A program made the translations under genes and the position numbers. Positions 1 to 6,734 of a DNA stretch of 8,757 nucleotides are shown here, piece by piece. Source of the stretch: Chromatiales bacterium (GTDB taxonomy: Bacteria > Pseudomonadota > Gammaproteobacteria > Chromatiales > Chromatiaceae); contig JAHEIA010000099.1 of the NCBI GenBank assembly GCA_024639625.1, positions 1 to 8,757 on the forward strand, given 5' to 3'. Position 1 is the first letter of the stretch, and every line of letters begins with the position of its first letter. Under the pieces are notes generated by a model. That model was given only the letters and a program-made list of their open reading frames with translations. It did no database searches and was not told the DNA's origin.

Positions 1-83
1 CCAGCGTCTCGCAGGTATCGCGCTTGGCTAGCCGCGCGGGTGGTAAAGGATACCGGTATCGGCGGGATGCGTCTACGGTTCAT
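1..83 (-). CDS. engB: Probable ribosome-biogenesis GTPase EngB/YihA, N-terminal fragment
   Basis: Only the first 27 codons lie in the window; the gene runs off the left edge. The ATG at 83 is preceded on the minus strand by a good ribosome binding site (GGGAG, seven bases upstream). The peptide contains VSFTTRAASQARYLRDAG. This resembles the segment just before the first beta strand and Walker A motif of EngB proteins, which often read like FLTSAxxxxxLPxDxG before EVAFAGRSNAGKS. The G domain itself is outside the window. EngB/YihA/YsxC is a small cytoplasmic GTPase needed for maturation of the large ribosomal subunit. Its position divergent to a c-type cytochrome gene is common in gammaproteobacteria, which supports the call. 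Because the diagnostic GTPase motifs cannot be seen, the identification is an inference from a short N-terminus plus gene order. Confidence 0.6.
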   Translation of the reverse strand, partial: MNRRRIPPIPVSFTTRAASQARYLRDA

Positions 84-126
84 GGCAGCGCTCCCTAGGG
101 GAATTCGCTGCAGGTGGAGATTTCGT

Positions 127-162
127 TTTCCAAAAGGAGCGCTTTAGCCTTATTATATAAGG
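127..162. promoter_or_regulatory. AT-rich divergent promoter/operator candidate between engB and the cytochrome gene
   Basis: Within a GC-rich intergenic region, 148-162 is a perfect inverted repeat: CCTTAT, spacer TAT, ATAAGG. On the plus strand TATTAT (151-156) could be a -10 box with TTTCCA (127-132) as -35 at 18 bases, giving a leader of about 85 bases for the cytochrome gene. On the minus strand the same palindrome contains a perfect TATAAT (152-157), about 70 bases before the engB start, but with no recognisable -35. The symmetry may simply come from two overlapping -10 elements, or it may bind a dimeric regulator. This is a sequence-based prediction only. Confidence 0.4.
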
Positions 163-247
163 ATTGTCGCATATAACCGGGTCGGATTTGCATGGAGCGG
201 CGGCCCGGGGGCTCTGGAAACCCTTGCAATACGGAGAGGATTGAATC

Positions 248-736
248 GTGAGTACGAAAGTCGAAATCCATCTCGGCGCTGCGGCAGCCGGTGTGTTGTT
301 GATCCTGATCTTGGTGTCCGCGCTGTACGCGCTGACCGCGGCTCGATTTCAGAGCCCGGCGGGTCCAGGGGATCCCGATGCGGTGGCCAGCAGGCTCGAG
401 CCGGTCGGTGAGGTCACATTGTTGGGTGAGGAGCCGGCTCAGCCCGCTTCTGCGGGTTCAGAGGTAGCGGCTGCGCCTGCGGCTAGCAGTGGCGCGGCCT
501 CGGGCGAGGAGATTTACAATAAGGCTTGCTTCGTTTGCCACGCGGCGGGAGTCGCGGGCGCGCCGAAGCTGGGTGACGCGGCGGCCTGGGAGCCGCGGAT
601 GGCGCAGGGTACGGATGCGCTTTTGAACACCGCGATCAATGGCAAGGGCGCGATGCCTCCGCGCGGAACCTGCGCCACGTGCTCCGATGATGACCTGAGG
701 GCTGCAATCGACTATATGCTGTCCGCGGTCCAATAA
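248..736 (+). CDS. Cytochrome c5-like membrane-anchored monohaem c-type cytochrome
   Basis: The protein has 162 residues. Residues 9-32 form one N-terminal hydrophobic helix, either an uncleaved membrane anchor or a signal sequence. A flexible Ala/Pro/Ser/Glu-rich linker follows (about 35-86), then a compact cytochrome domain (about 87-162). The haem-binding CFVCH is at 94-98, and the likely axial methionine is M136 in GKGAMPPRGTC. C142 and C145 (CATC), just after it, match the CxxC pair typical of cytochrome c5. The C-terminal helix SDDDLRAAIDYML is also family-typical. It should carry electrons in the periplasm, held at the inner membrane, for example between the bc1 complex and a terminal oxidase; the partner is not shown. 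The GTG start is chosen because GGAGAGGA lies seven bases upstream and the hydrophobic helix follows directly. It is a single-gene unit, convergent with the helicase gene. Confidence 0.9.
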   Translation: MSTKVEIHLGAAAAGVLLILILVSALYALTAARFQSPAGPGDPDAVASRLEPVGEVTLLGEEPAQPASAGSEVAAAPAASSGAASGEEIYNKACFVCHAAGVAGAPKLGDAAAWEPRMAQGTDALLNTAINGKGAMPPRGTCATCSDDDLRAAIDYMLSAVQ

Positions 737-771
737 TTTTTCTGATTCTTCCGTCGATCGAAGTAGGTTCG

Positions 772-791
772 GGCCGCGCGCGAGCGCGGCC
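772..791 (+). terminator. Strong GC hairpin after the cytochrome gene, probable terminator
   Basis: GGCCGCGC (772-779) pairs perfectly with GCGCGGCC (784-791) around a GCGA loop of the stable GNRA type. The hairpin starts 35 bases after the cytochrome stop codon. The plus-strand tail (CTATCTTTGTT) is only moderately T-rich, so termination by this hairpin alone is uncertain. It also lies just beyond the end of the convergent helicase gene and could protect both 3' ends. Confidence 0.6.
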
Positions 792-816
792 TATCTTTGT
801 TCGCCGGAGCGGTTCG

Positions 817-2829
817 TCAAGACCCCGAGAGCAACGAGCGCAGGCTGGCCAGATGGGCGGTTCCGCGTTGCTGGCGTTCTTCCTGCGAGCGCTCCCCCTT
901 TCCGTCTTCCCAACTCAGGTCCTGCGCCGGCAGTTCGGAGAGAAATCGGCTGGGCTCGCAGTCGATGAGCTCGCCATAGCGCTTGCGCTTGTTGGCGTAG
1001 GTCAGGGTTAGGCTGCGCTGAGCACGGGTGACCCCGACGTACGCCAGGCGGCGCTCTTCTTCAATATTTTCTTCCTCGATGCTGGTGCGATGCGGCAGCA
1101 GATCTTCTTCCATGCCTACCAGGACTACGTGGGGAAACTCCAGGCCTTTCGCGCTGTGTAAAGTCATTAGGTGCACACGGTCGCCGCCGGTTTCTTCCTC
1201 CTGGCGTTCCAGGATGTCCATCAGTGCGAGTCGCCGCACGATCTCGACCAGCGGCTCGCCTTGGAATTCGTCGCGGGTCAGGCGTTCGAGCCACTGGATG
1301 AGCTCGTCGACGTTCTTCCAGCGGCGTTCCGCCGCCGCATCGCTGGAACTGGTGGCGTGCAGCCAGCCCTGGTAGTCGAGTTCCAGCACCAGGGCACGAG
1401 CGGTTGCTACCGGATTCTCCGTAGCGGCAAGGCGCGCGAAATGGGCAATTGTTGCTGCGAATGCCCGCAATCGTTCGCCGGCCCGCGTGGAGAGGCTATT
1501 CCTCAGTGCCGGGTCGTCGCTTGCGGCAAGCAGGCACATGTGTTGTTGGTTGGCGAACTGCGCAAGCTTTTCCAGGGTGGCCGGTCCGATCTCACGGCGG
1601 GGCACGTTGACTACTCGCAGGAATGCCGCGTCGTCTTCCGGGTTTGCCAGCAGGCGCAGGTAGGCCATGACGTCTTTGACCTCGGCGCGCGCGAAGAACG
1701 AGGTCCCGCCGCTGAGAAAATATGGGATGTTGTGCTCGCGCAGCGCCTTCTCGAACGGTTTTGCTTGATGGTTCCCGCGGTAGAGGACGGCGTAGTCGCC
1801 GTGACTGGCGGATTTGGTGAAGCGATGGTGCAGGATCTCGGACACCACGCGCCGTGCCTCGTGCTCTTCGTCTTGGCAGCCCAGTACGCGCAGCGGTTCC
1901 CCATCCCCGAAGTCGCTCCAGAGGCGCTTTTCGAAGATGTGAGGATTATGGCCGATCAAGTGGTTGGCGCAGCGCAGGATGCGTGCCGTGGAGCGATAAT
2001 TCTGCTCCAACTTTACCATCTTGATGCCCGGAAAGTCGGTCTGTAGTTGGGCCAGGTTCTCCGGTTTGGCGCCCCGCCAGGCATAAATGGACTGGTCGTC
2101 GTCCCCCACCACGGTGAACGCGTTCCGCATGCCGACCAGGAGCTTGACCAGCTCGTATTGGCTGCTATTGGTGTCCTGATATTCGTCGACCAGCAGATAA
2201 CGGATGCTGTTTTGCCAGTACTCGAGAACGTCCCTATGTTCCTGAAACAGGCGCACGGGCTGCAGGATCAGGTCATCGAAGTCCACCGCGTTGTAGGCCT
2301 TTAGGCGGCGCTGATATTCCAGGTAGAGGCGGGCGTCGTTGGCTTCGGTGCCATCCTCTGCGCGGGCGAGCGCGCGCTCCGGCGGGCATAGGTCGTTCTT
2401 CCACCCGGAAATGCGCCATTGCAGCGCCCCCGCGCCGGCGTCGTCCGCCAGTGCGTGCTTCTGCAGCAGTTCGCGCAATAGGCTTTCCGTATCTTGCGCA
2501 TCGAGGATGGAAAAACCGGATCGGTAACCGAGGGTCCGGTGCTCGCGGCGCAGGATGTTCAGGCCCAGGGTGTGAAAGGTGGAGACGCGCAGCCCGCGGC
2601 TGCGCTTGCCCTCGAGCATCCGCCCCACCCGCGCCTTCATCTCCCGGGCCGCCTTGTTGGTGAAGGTGACCGCGCAGATGTGGCGCGGTGATATCTCGCA
2701 GCGGTCGATCAGGTGGGCGATCTTGTGGGTAATCACCCGGGTCTTGCCTGAGCCGGCGCCGGCTAGCACCAGGAGTGGCCCGGCGATGTAGCGGACCGCC
2801 ACTTTCTGTTGCGGATTCAGGTCGGGCAT
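817..2829 (-). CDS. rep: ATP-dependent 3'-5' DNA helicase Rep (UvrD/Rep superfamily 1A)
   Basis: The protein has 670 residues from the chosen start, close to the 673 of E. coli Rep. All superfamily 1A motifs are present. Numbered from this start they are: Q motif LNPQQ near 4-8; Walker A GAGSGKT about 24-30; motif Ia TFTNKAA; Walker B VDEYQDTN about 214-221; motif III GDDDQSIYAWRGA about 242-254; motif IV QNYRST about 276-281; motif V MTLHSAKGLEFPHV about 555-568; motif VI RRLAYVGVTRA about 593-603. Rep unwinds DNA 3' to 5' and clears proteins ahead of the replication fork in the cytoplasm. The frame stays open to an ATG at 2880, which would add 17 residues (MTLTPARRARPTWPKTP). I prefer the ATG at 2829 because the Rep family begins right at the LNPxQ segment; neither start has a clear ribosome binding site. 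PcrA/UvrD is the main alternative, but the lack of a long C-terminal extension and the FPHVVLVGMEEDLLPH segment favour Rep. Confidence 0.93.
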   Translation of the reverse strand: MPDLNPQQKVAVRYIAGPLLVLAGAGSGKTRVITHKIAHLIDRCEISPRHICAVTFTNKAAREMKARVGRMLEGKRSRGLRVSTFHTLGLNILRREHRTLGYRSGFSILDAQDTESLLRELLQKHALADDAGAGALQWRISGWKNDLCPPERALARAEDGTEANDARLYLEYQRRLKAYNAVDFDDLILQPVRLFQEHRDVLEYWQNSIRYLLVDEYQDTNSSQYELVKLLVGMRNAFTVVGDDDQSIYAWRGAKPENLAQLQTDFPGIKMVKLEQNYRSTARILRCANHLIGHNPHIFEKRLWSDFGDGEPLRVLGCQDEEHEARRVVSEILHHRFTKSASHGDYAVLYRGNHQAKPFEKALREHNIPYFLSGGTSFFARAEVKDVMAYLRLLANPEDDAAFLRVVNVPRREIGPATLEKLAQFANQQHMCLLAASDDPALRNSLSTRAGERLRAFAATIAHFARLAATENPVATARALVLELDYQGWLHATSSSDAAAERRWKNVDELIQWLERLTRDEFQGEPLVEIVRRLALMDILERQEEETGGDRVHLMTLHSAKGLEFPHVVLVGMEEDLLPHRTSIEEENIEEERRLAYVGVTRAQRSLTLTYANKRKRYGELIDCEPSRFLSELPAQDLSWEDGKGERSQEERQQRGTAHLASLRSLLSGS

Positions 2830-3136
2830 GGGGGTCTTCGGCCAAGTCGGGCGCGCCCTGCGGGCAGGCGTTAGCGTCATCCATCGTCGTACCGGAGAGC
2901 CGCCCGGACGATCAGGGTCAGCAGCTATTATGCGGGGTTGCGAGGCGGGATAACAGGAGCAGGCGGGGCGCCATCCGGTTGTCAGCAGGGGCGCTGGTGG
3001 CGGGGCATGATTCGGTATCCGGTCTCAGTTTGCGCACCCGAGGGGCGGGAAATCGCGGTCGAACTGCATGTACAATGCTATTCTGCTCGATAAACAGAGT
3101 CATCGGATGGGTCACCACTCCGCGATAGGAATTGCA
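2830..3136. promoter_or_regulatory. Divergent intergenic region between rep and the DUF2782 gene
   Basis: This stretch of about 300 bases separates two genes transcribed away from each other, so it should hold both promoters. On the plus strand TACAAT (3071-3076) is a near-consensus -10 box about 60 bases before the DUF2782 start, with no good -35. On the minus strand CATAAT (plus coordinates 2927-2932) is a -10-like element before rep, also with a poor -35. No repeat, RNA gene or other open frame with coding character was seen. Confidence 0.3.
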
Positions 3137-3478
3137 ATGAAGATTTCGCAGGTTGGTTGTGCATGCGTTGCGGCGGGTTGCCTGCTGACGGCGCAGCTTT
3201 TGGCGGCGGACGCGCCGGATCGCGCTGCAGCGCCGCCGGTCACGACGATCGAGGTCAGTCCGGGCGAGGGCATCGAACCCGAAGTGACGATCATGGAGAC
3301 CGATAAAGGGACCGTGTACGAATACAGCGTCGACGGCCGGGTCTACATGGTGAAGATCGTTCCCCAAGCAGGTCCTGCCTATTATCTCCTCGACAGCAAT
3401 GGTGACGGTCGGCTGGATATCCGCACCAGCGACATCGGCGATATCTCCATTCCCCAGTGGGTTCTGTTCAGCTGGTAG
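3137..3478 (+). CDS. DUF2782 family exported protein of unknown function
   Basis: The protein has 113 residues. A typical signal peptide covers residues 1 to about 24, with lysine at position 2, a hydrophobic core rich in Ala/Cys/Leu, and likely cleavage after LLAA. The mature part is acidic and matches the layout of the small gammaproteobacterial DUF2782 family: a VSPGEGIEPEVTI segment, a YEYSVDGRVYMVKIVP strand pair, then a YYLLDSNGDGRLD loop and a C-terminal IPQWVLFSW. The DSNGDGRLD loop resembles a calcium-binding or EF-hand-like loop, but this is not established for the family. Function is unknown; a periplasmic location is inferred. The frame is open back to 3068, but the ATG at 3137 is chosen because AGGA lies six bases upstream and the signal peptide starts there. 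In several relatives this gene sits near polA, which is not the case here. Confidence 0.82.
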   Translation: MKISQVGCACVAAGCLLTAQLLAADAPDRAAAPPVTTIEVSPGEGIEPEVTIMETDKGTVYEYSVDGRVYMVKIVPQAGPAYYLLDSNGDGRLDIRTSDIGDISIPQWVLFSW

Positions 3479-3508
3479 CGGCGCCTGAGGCGCTCGCAAA
3501 CCGCTTTT
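3477..3508 (+). terminator. Possible terminator after the DUF2782 gene
   Basis: Two nested inverted repeats start at the stop codon. The inner one is GCGCC-TGA-GGCGC (3481-3493). The outer one pairs AGCGG (3477-3481) with CCGCT (3501-3505), followed by TTT. The two stems share a base and the T tract is short, so this is a weak candidate. Confidence 0.35.
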
Positions 3509-3609
3509 GGCTCGTGGGTCTCGGTGTCCTTCAGCGGGGGCCGGCTTCGACTCCGCGGGCGCTGGAGCAAACTAACGATTTACTAGCGGGTTGCTGAGGG
3601 GCGCGAGTC

Positions 3610-4167
3610 GTGCAAACGCAGACGCATCGGGCAGTGGCGTTGATCCGGCGGCTGGAGTCGCTCAACGAGTGGCTGGGACGCGCCGTCTCCTGGTTGACGC
3701 TGCTGATGGTGCTGGTGACCTTTGCTGTGGTGGTCCTGCGTTATGCCTTCGACCTGGGCTGGATCGCGATGCAGGAGTCGGTGACCTACATGCACGCGGT
3801 GGTGTTTCTGGCCGGAGCCGCCTATACCCTCAAGCATCGCGGGCACGTTCGAGTCGATATCTTCTTCAACCGGCTGTCAAACTGGGGTAAAGCCTGGATC
3901 GATCTCCTTGGTACCCTGGTGCTGCTGGTCCCCGTGTGTCTCTTCATCGGCTGGATCAGCTGGGACTACATTCTGCAGTCCTGGGGCCTGCGCGAGGCCT
4001 CGCGCGAGGCGGGCGGCCTTCCGGGCGTGTACCTGCTGAAGACCATGATCCTGGTCGCGGTGGCCCTGCTGTTGCTGCAAGGGGCGGCGCTCTGCCTGCG
4101 CAGCCTGCTGGTGCTGATCGGCTATGGCGAGGAAGTGGAATCTTCCGGGCCCGGAGAGAATGGCTGA
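3610..4167 (+). CDS. dctQ: TRAP transporter small permease (DctQ)
   Basis: The protein has 185 residues with four predicted membrane helices at about 25-45, 56-75, 97-118 and 141-170, the DctQ layout. Recognisable family segments are VLRYAFDLGWIAMQE (about 42-56), the KHRGHVRVDIF loop (about 75-85) and REASREAGGLPGVYLLK (about 128-144). The last segment is typical of the mannitol/chloroaromatic-type TRAP subgroup. DctQ forms the inner-membrane complex with DctM and helps dock the periplasmic binding protein DctP. The GTG start is supported by GAGGGG eight bases upstream. Its stop overlaps the start of dctM by eight bases, so the two are translationally coupled. No dctP gene precedes it. The substrate cannot be told from sequence; organic acids are the usual ligands of TRAP systems. 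Confidence 0.9.
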   Translation: MQTQTHRAVALIRRLESLNEWLGRAVSWLTLLMVLVTFAVVVLRYAFDLGWIAMQESVTYMHAVVFLAGAAYTLKHRGHVRVDIFFNRLSNWGKAWIDLLGTLVLLVPVCLFIGWISWDYILQSWGLREASREAGGLPGVYLLKTMILVAVALLLLQGAALCLRSLLVLIGYGEEVESSGPGENG

Positions 4168-5545
4168 AATCCTGCCCCTGTTGATGTTCCTGGTGGTCTG
4201 CCTGGTGTTATTGCTGGGCTACCCAGTGGCGTTTTCTCTCGCCGGGACCGCCCTTGCTTTTGCCTGGATCGGTAGTGCGCTGGGGCTGTTCGATGCGGTG
4301 TTTCTCGAGGCGCTGCCCAACCGCCTGTACGGGATCATGACTAACGAGACCCTGATCGCCGTCCCCCTGTTCGTTTTCATGGGTGTGACGTTGGAGCGGT
4401 CCCGGGTGGCGGAAAATCTGCTCGACACCATGGCCGTTTTGTTCGGTCCCCTGCGCGGCGGGCTCGGCGTATCCGTGACCGTGGTAGGGATGCTGCTTGC
4501 GGCGAGCACCGGGATCGTCGGCGCGACCGTGGTGACCATGGGATTGTTGTCGCTACCCACCATGCTGCGCCGCAACTACGACCCGGCGGTCGCCGCGGGA
4601 ACCATCTGCGCCTCCGGGACCTTGGGTCAGATCATCCCACCTTCGATCGTTCTCGTGCTGCTCGGTGACGTGTTGTCCACCGCTTACCAGCAGGCGCAAT
4701 TGGACATGGGGATCTTTTCCCCGGACACAGTATCCGTCGGCGATCTGTTCGTCGGAGCACTGGTCCCAGGGCTGCTTCTGGTCTCGCTTTACCTGCTGTA
4801 TCTGGCGTTCCTGGCCGTGGTTAGACCGCGCAGCGTGCCTGCCATTCCCGCCGCGGAGCGTGCTCTGGACAGTGGGGCGCTCTGGCTGCGGGCCGGCAAG
4901 GTATTGCTGCCCCCTTTGCTGTTGATCGCCGCGGTGCTCGGCTCGATCCTCGGCGGCCTGGCCACCCCGACCGAGGCCGCATCCGTGGGGGCGGTGGGCG
5001 CCATGCTGCTCGCCGCGGCACAGCGCCAGCTCAATCTGCAGACCCTGCGCGAGGTTATGCTCAGCACCACCAGGGTCACCAGCATGGTGTTTCTGATCTT
5101 GATCGGCGCCTCGGTATTCTCGCTGGTGTTCCGCGGCTTCGGCGGCGATGAGCTGGTGAGAGGGCTCCTCGACGATCTTCCGGGGGGTGTCTTCGGGGCC
5201 ATGCTGGTGGTGATGCTGGTGATGTTTTTGTTGGGATTCATCCTCGATTTTATCGAGATCACCTTCGTCGTGGTGCCGATCGTGGGCCCGATCCTGCTCG
5301 CCATGGACCTGAATCCGGTCTGGCTGGGCGTGATGATCGCGGTGAATCTCCAGACCTCGTTTCTGACGCCGCCATTCGGTTTCGCCCTGTTCTACTTGCG
5401 CGGAGTGGCCCCGCCGGAGATCTCCACCGGCGACATCTATCGCGGGGTGGCCCCGTTCATCCTGATCCAGGTCGTGGTGTTGGGTCTTCTGGCTTGGTTG
5501 CCGGGTTTGGTCACCTGGTTGCCGGGTATCGTCTACGCCGGATAG
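4160..5545 (+). CDS. dctM: TRAP transporter large permease (DctM)
   Basis: The protein has 461 residues and about a dozen hydrophobic segments. It is the membrane transport subunit that couples solute uptake to a sodium or proton gradient. Family signatures are present: GYPVAFSLAG near 20-29; NETLIAVPLFVFMG about 62-75; ASGTLGQIIPPSI at 151-163; ATPTEAAS at 268-275; LTPPFGFALFYLRGVAP at 402-418. It is somewhat longer than the classic DctM of about 430 residues. The extra length is mainly a loop at about 175-240, common in the mannitol/chloroaromatic-type subgroup. The ATG at 4160 is chosen because it overlaps the dctQ stop and the first membrane helix follows at once; GGAGA lies just upstream. 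An upstream in-frame start at 4124 would lie deep inside dctQ. The gene ends convergent to the DUF2304 gene, leaving only 51 bases between them. Confidence 0.93.
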   Translation: MAEILPLLMFLVVCLVLLLGYPVAFSLAGTALAFAWIGSALGLFDAVFLEALPNRLYGIMTNETLIAVPLFVFMGVTLERSRVAENLLDTMAVLFGPLRGGLGVSVTVVGMLLAASTGIVGATVVTMGLLSLPTMLRRNYDPAVAAGTICASGTLGQIIPPSIVLVLLGDVLSTAYQQAQLDMGIFSPDTVSVGDLFVGALVPGLLLVSLYLLYLAFLAVVRPRSVPAIPAAERALDSGALWLRAGKVLLPPLLLIAAVLGSILGGLATPTEAASVGAVGAMLLAAAQRQLNLQTLREVMLSTTRVTSMVFLILIGASVFSLVFRGFGGDELVRGLLDDLPGGVFGAMLVVMLVMFLLGFILDFIEITFVVVPIVGPILLAMDLNPVWLGVMIAVNLQTSFLTPPFGFALFYLRGVAPPEISTGDIYRGVAPFILIQVVVLGLLAWLPGLVTWLPGIVYAG

Positions 5546-5596
5546 CGGGGTTGCTGCGGCGTGCTCCTTGGGCCGGCCGGGCGGGTTGCGCTGCGG

Positions 5597-5983
5597 TCAG
5601 TCGTCGCTGCTTTCCTCGCCCGTCGCCGGACGGTCAGCAGTCTGGGACTTGCCCAGGAGCTCGCATTCGAGCATGCCGAGACGCTGGGTGAGCCGGTGCA
5701 ACTTCTGCTCGTTTCTCGATCGTTCCACGTCCATCAGGAGGATCTTGATGATCAGCATCCCGAGGCCGATGATGAGTGGCAGCACGGGTGGATAAGCGAT
5801 TCCCAGCATCCAGGCCAACCGGTCGTTGAGGCCCGGAAACAATCCCACGACAAGAACCGCGACGGCGAGTGGGATCCACCATATCGCGTACCGAGTGTGC
5901 AGCTGGTCGCGCCGAACGAGAAGGAAGATCGACCCGGCGATCAGAATTGCGGCGGCGGCGGAAACAAGGTTGTAAAGGCTCAT
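5597..5983 (-). CDS. DUF2304 family small membrane protein, partner of the upstream glycosyltransferase
   Basis: The protein has 128 residues from the ATG at 5983. It has three hydrophobic segments at about 4-23, 32-51 and 65-86. A charged amphipathic, probably coiled tail (VERSRNEQKLHRLTQRLGMLE) and an acidic C-terminus (EESSDD) follow. The pattern of a short first helix, RRDQLHTRYAIWW, a second helix ending in LFPGLNDRLAWMLGI, then a third helix matches DUF2304 proteins, which commonly sit beside DPM1-like glycosyltransferases. The function is not established; a role as membrane partner of the glycosyltransferase is inferred. An alternative TTG start at 6001 adds six residues (starting MRKTPR) and leaves a single base after the glycosyltransferase stop. 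Neither start has a clear ribosome binding site, so coupling to upstream translation is likely. Confidence 0.8.
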   Translation of the reverse strand: MSLYNLVSAAAAILIAGSIFLLVRRDQLHTRYAIWWIPLAVAVLVVGLFPGLNDRLAWMLGIAYPPVLPLIIGLGMLIIKILLMDVERSRNEQKLHRLTQRLGMLECELLGKSQTADRPATGEESSDD

Positions 5984-6002
5984 CCGAGGTGTTTTTCTCA
6001 AT

Positions 6003-6734
6003 TCAGGCCGGGGCAGAGGGGCGGCGCTCCGTCCGCTCCCGACGATTCCATTTGCTGACGCAGAGCAAGATACTGTACGTCATGTAGTACGCGACAGAAA
6101 GCCAGGTGTGGAAGATTCGCGAGTGGCCCGAGCGGCGGGGACGCATGTCGACGGACACCTCTCGAATGCGCAGCCGGTTGGCCCTGAGCAAGGTCAAGAT
6201 TCCGATATCCTGGAAATCGAGAAGGGTCGCCTGGTTCGATGACAACAGCCGCACAGCACGGCATCCGTACGCCCGGAAACCCGAGGTCAGATCTTCCACG
6301 GACAGCCCGGTCAGCTTGCGGAAAAATATCCAAGCCGCCCGGCGTGCTCTGCTGCCACGCGACAGGCAGGCCCCGATGGCGACATCCGCGTCGTGGCGGC
6401 GGAGCGCCTCCAGCAGCAGCGGGATTGCCTCGGCCAAGTGCTGCCCATCGGCATCCATTGTAATCGCCACTGAATATCCTTTACGCAGGGCGTAGCGCAG
6501 TCCTGCCTGGGTGGCTCCCCAAGCGCCCAGGCGATAGACCAACGGGATTACCCGCGCGCCCGCGGCGATCGCTTCCGATCGCGTAGCGTCGGTGCTGGCG
6601 TCATCGGCGACCACGACGTCGTGATAACCCGCCGACCGAACTTCGGCGATTACATCGGCAATCGTTGCTTGCTCGTTGCGAGCAGGGATAACGACGAGCG
6701 GGCGATCAGCCACTGTGTCGAGCAAATCTTGCAT
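6003..6734 (-). CDS. Family 2 glycosyltransferase, DPM1/polyprenyl-phosphate sugar synthase-like
   Basis: The protein has 243 residues with a GT-A fold. From the ATG at 6734 the first strand reads LVVIPARNE (13-21). ADDAST at 43-48 binds the nucleotide, RLGAWGATQAGLRYAL (68-83) is the family helix, and MDADGQH at 93-99 is the metal-binding DxD region. SGFRAY at 151-156 is the acceptor-side motif. The protein ends in an amphipathic or hydrophobic stretch (FHTWLSVAYYMTYSILL, about 208-224) and a basic tail, suggesting membrane association. Such enzymes move a sugar from a nucleotide donor to polyprenyl phosphate, or to a lipid-linked acceptor, on the cytoplasmic face. The frame is open to 6893 (a TTG), but those 53 residues look non-coding and the family starts near the PARNE strand. 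No ribosome binding site is clear before 6734, so the start is uncertain. It leads a two-gene unit with the DUF2304 gene. Confidence 0.88.
   Translation of the reverse strand: MQDLLDTVADRPLVVIPARNEQATIADVIAEVRSAGYHDVVVADDASTDATRSEAIAAGARVIPLVYRLGAWGATQAGLRYALRKGYSVAITMDADGQHLAEAIPLLLEALRRHDADVAIGACLSRGSRARRAAWIFFRKLTGLSVEDLTSGFRAYGCRAVRLLSSNQATLLDFQDIGILTLLRANRLRIREVSVDMRPRRSGHSRIFHTWLSVAYYMTYSILLCVSKWNRRERTERRPSAPA

Noticed and set aside
1..147. Plus-strand frame open from the left edge to a TAG at 145-147
   Set aside because: The translation has no family character, and the minus strand offers a better explanation (an engB-like N-terminus with a proper ribosome binding site).
1171..2304. 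Two long plus-strand open frames (1171-2046 and 2047-2304) opposite the helicase gene
   Set aside because: They lie wholly antisense to the well-supported rep gene, with all helicase motifs on the other strand, and show no domain of their own.
4789..5304. Minus-strand open frame of 171 codons inside dctM
   Set aside because: Its Ser/Thr/Arg/Pro-rich translation is a mirror of the membrane-protein codons on the plus strand; dctM is certain by its motifs.
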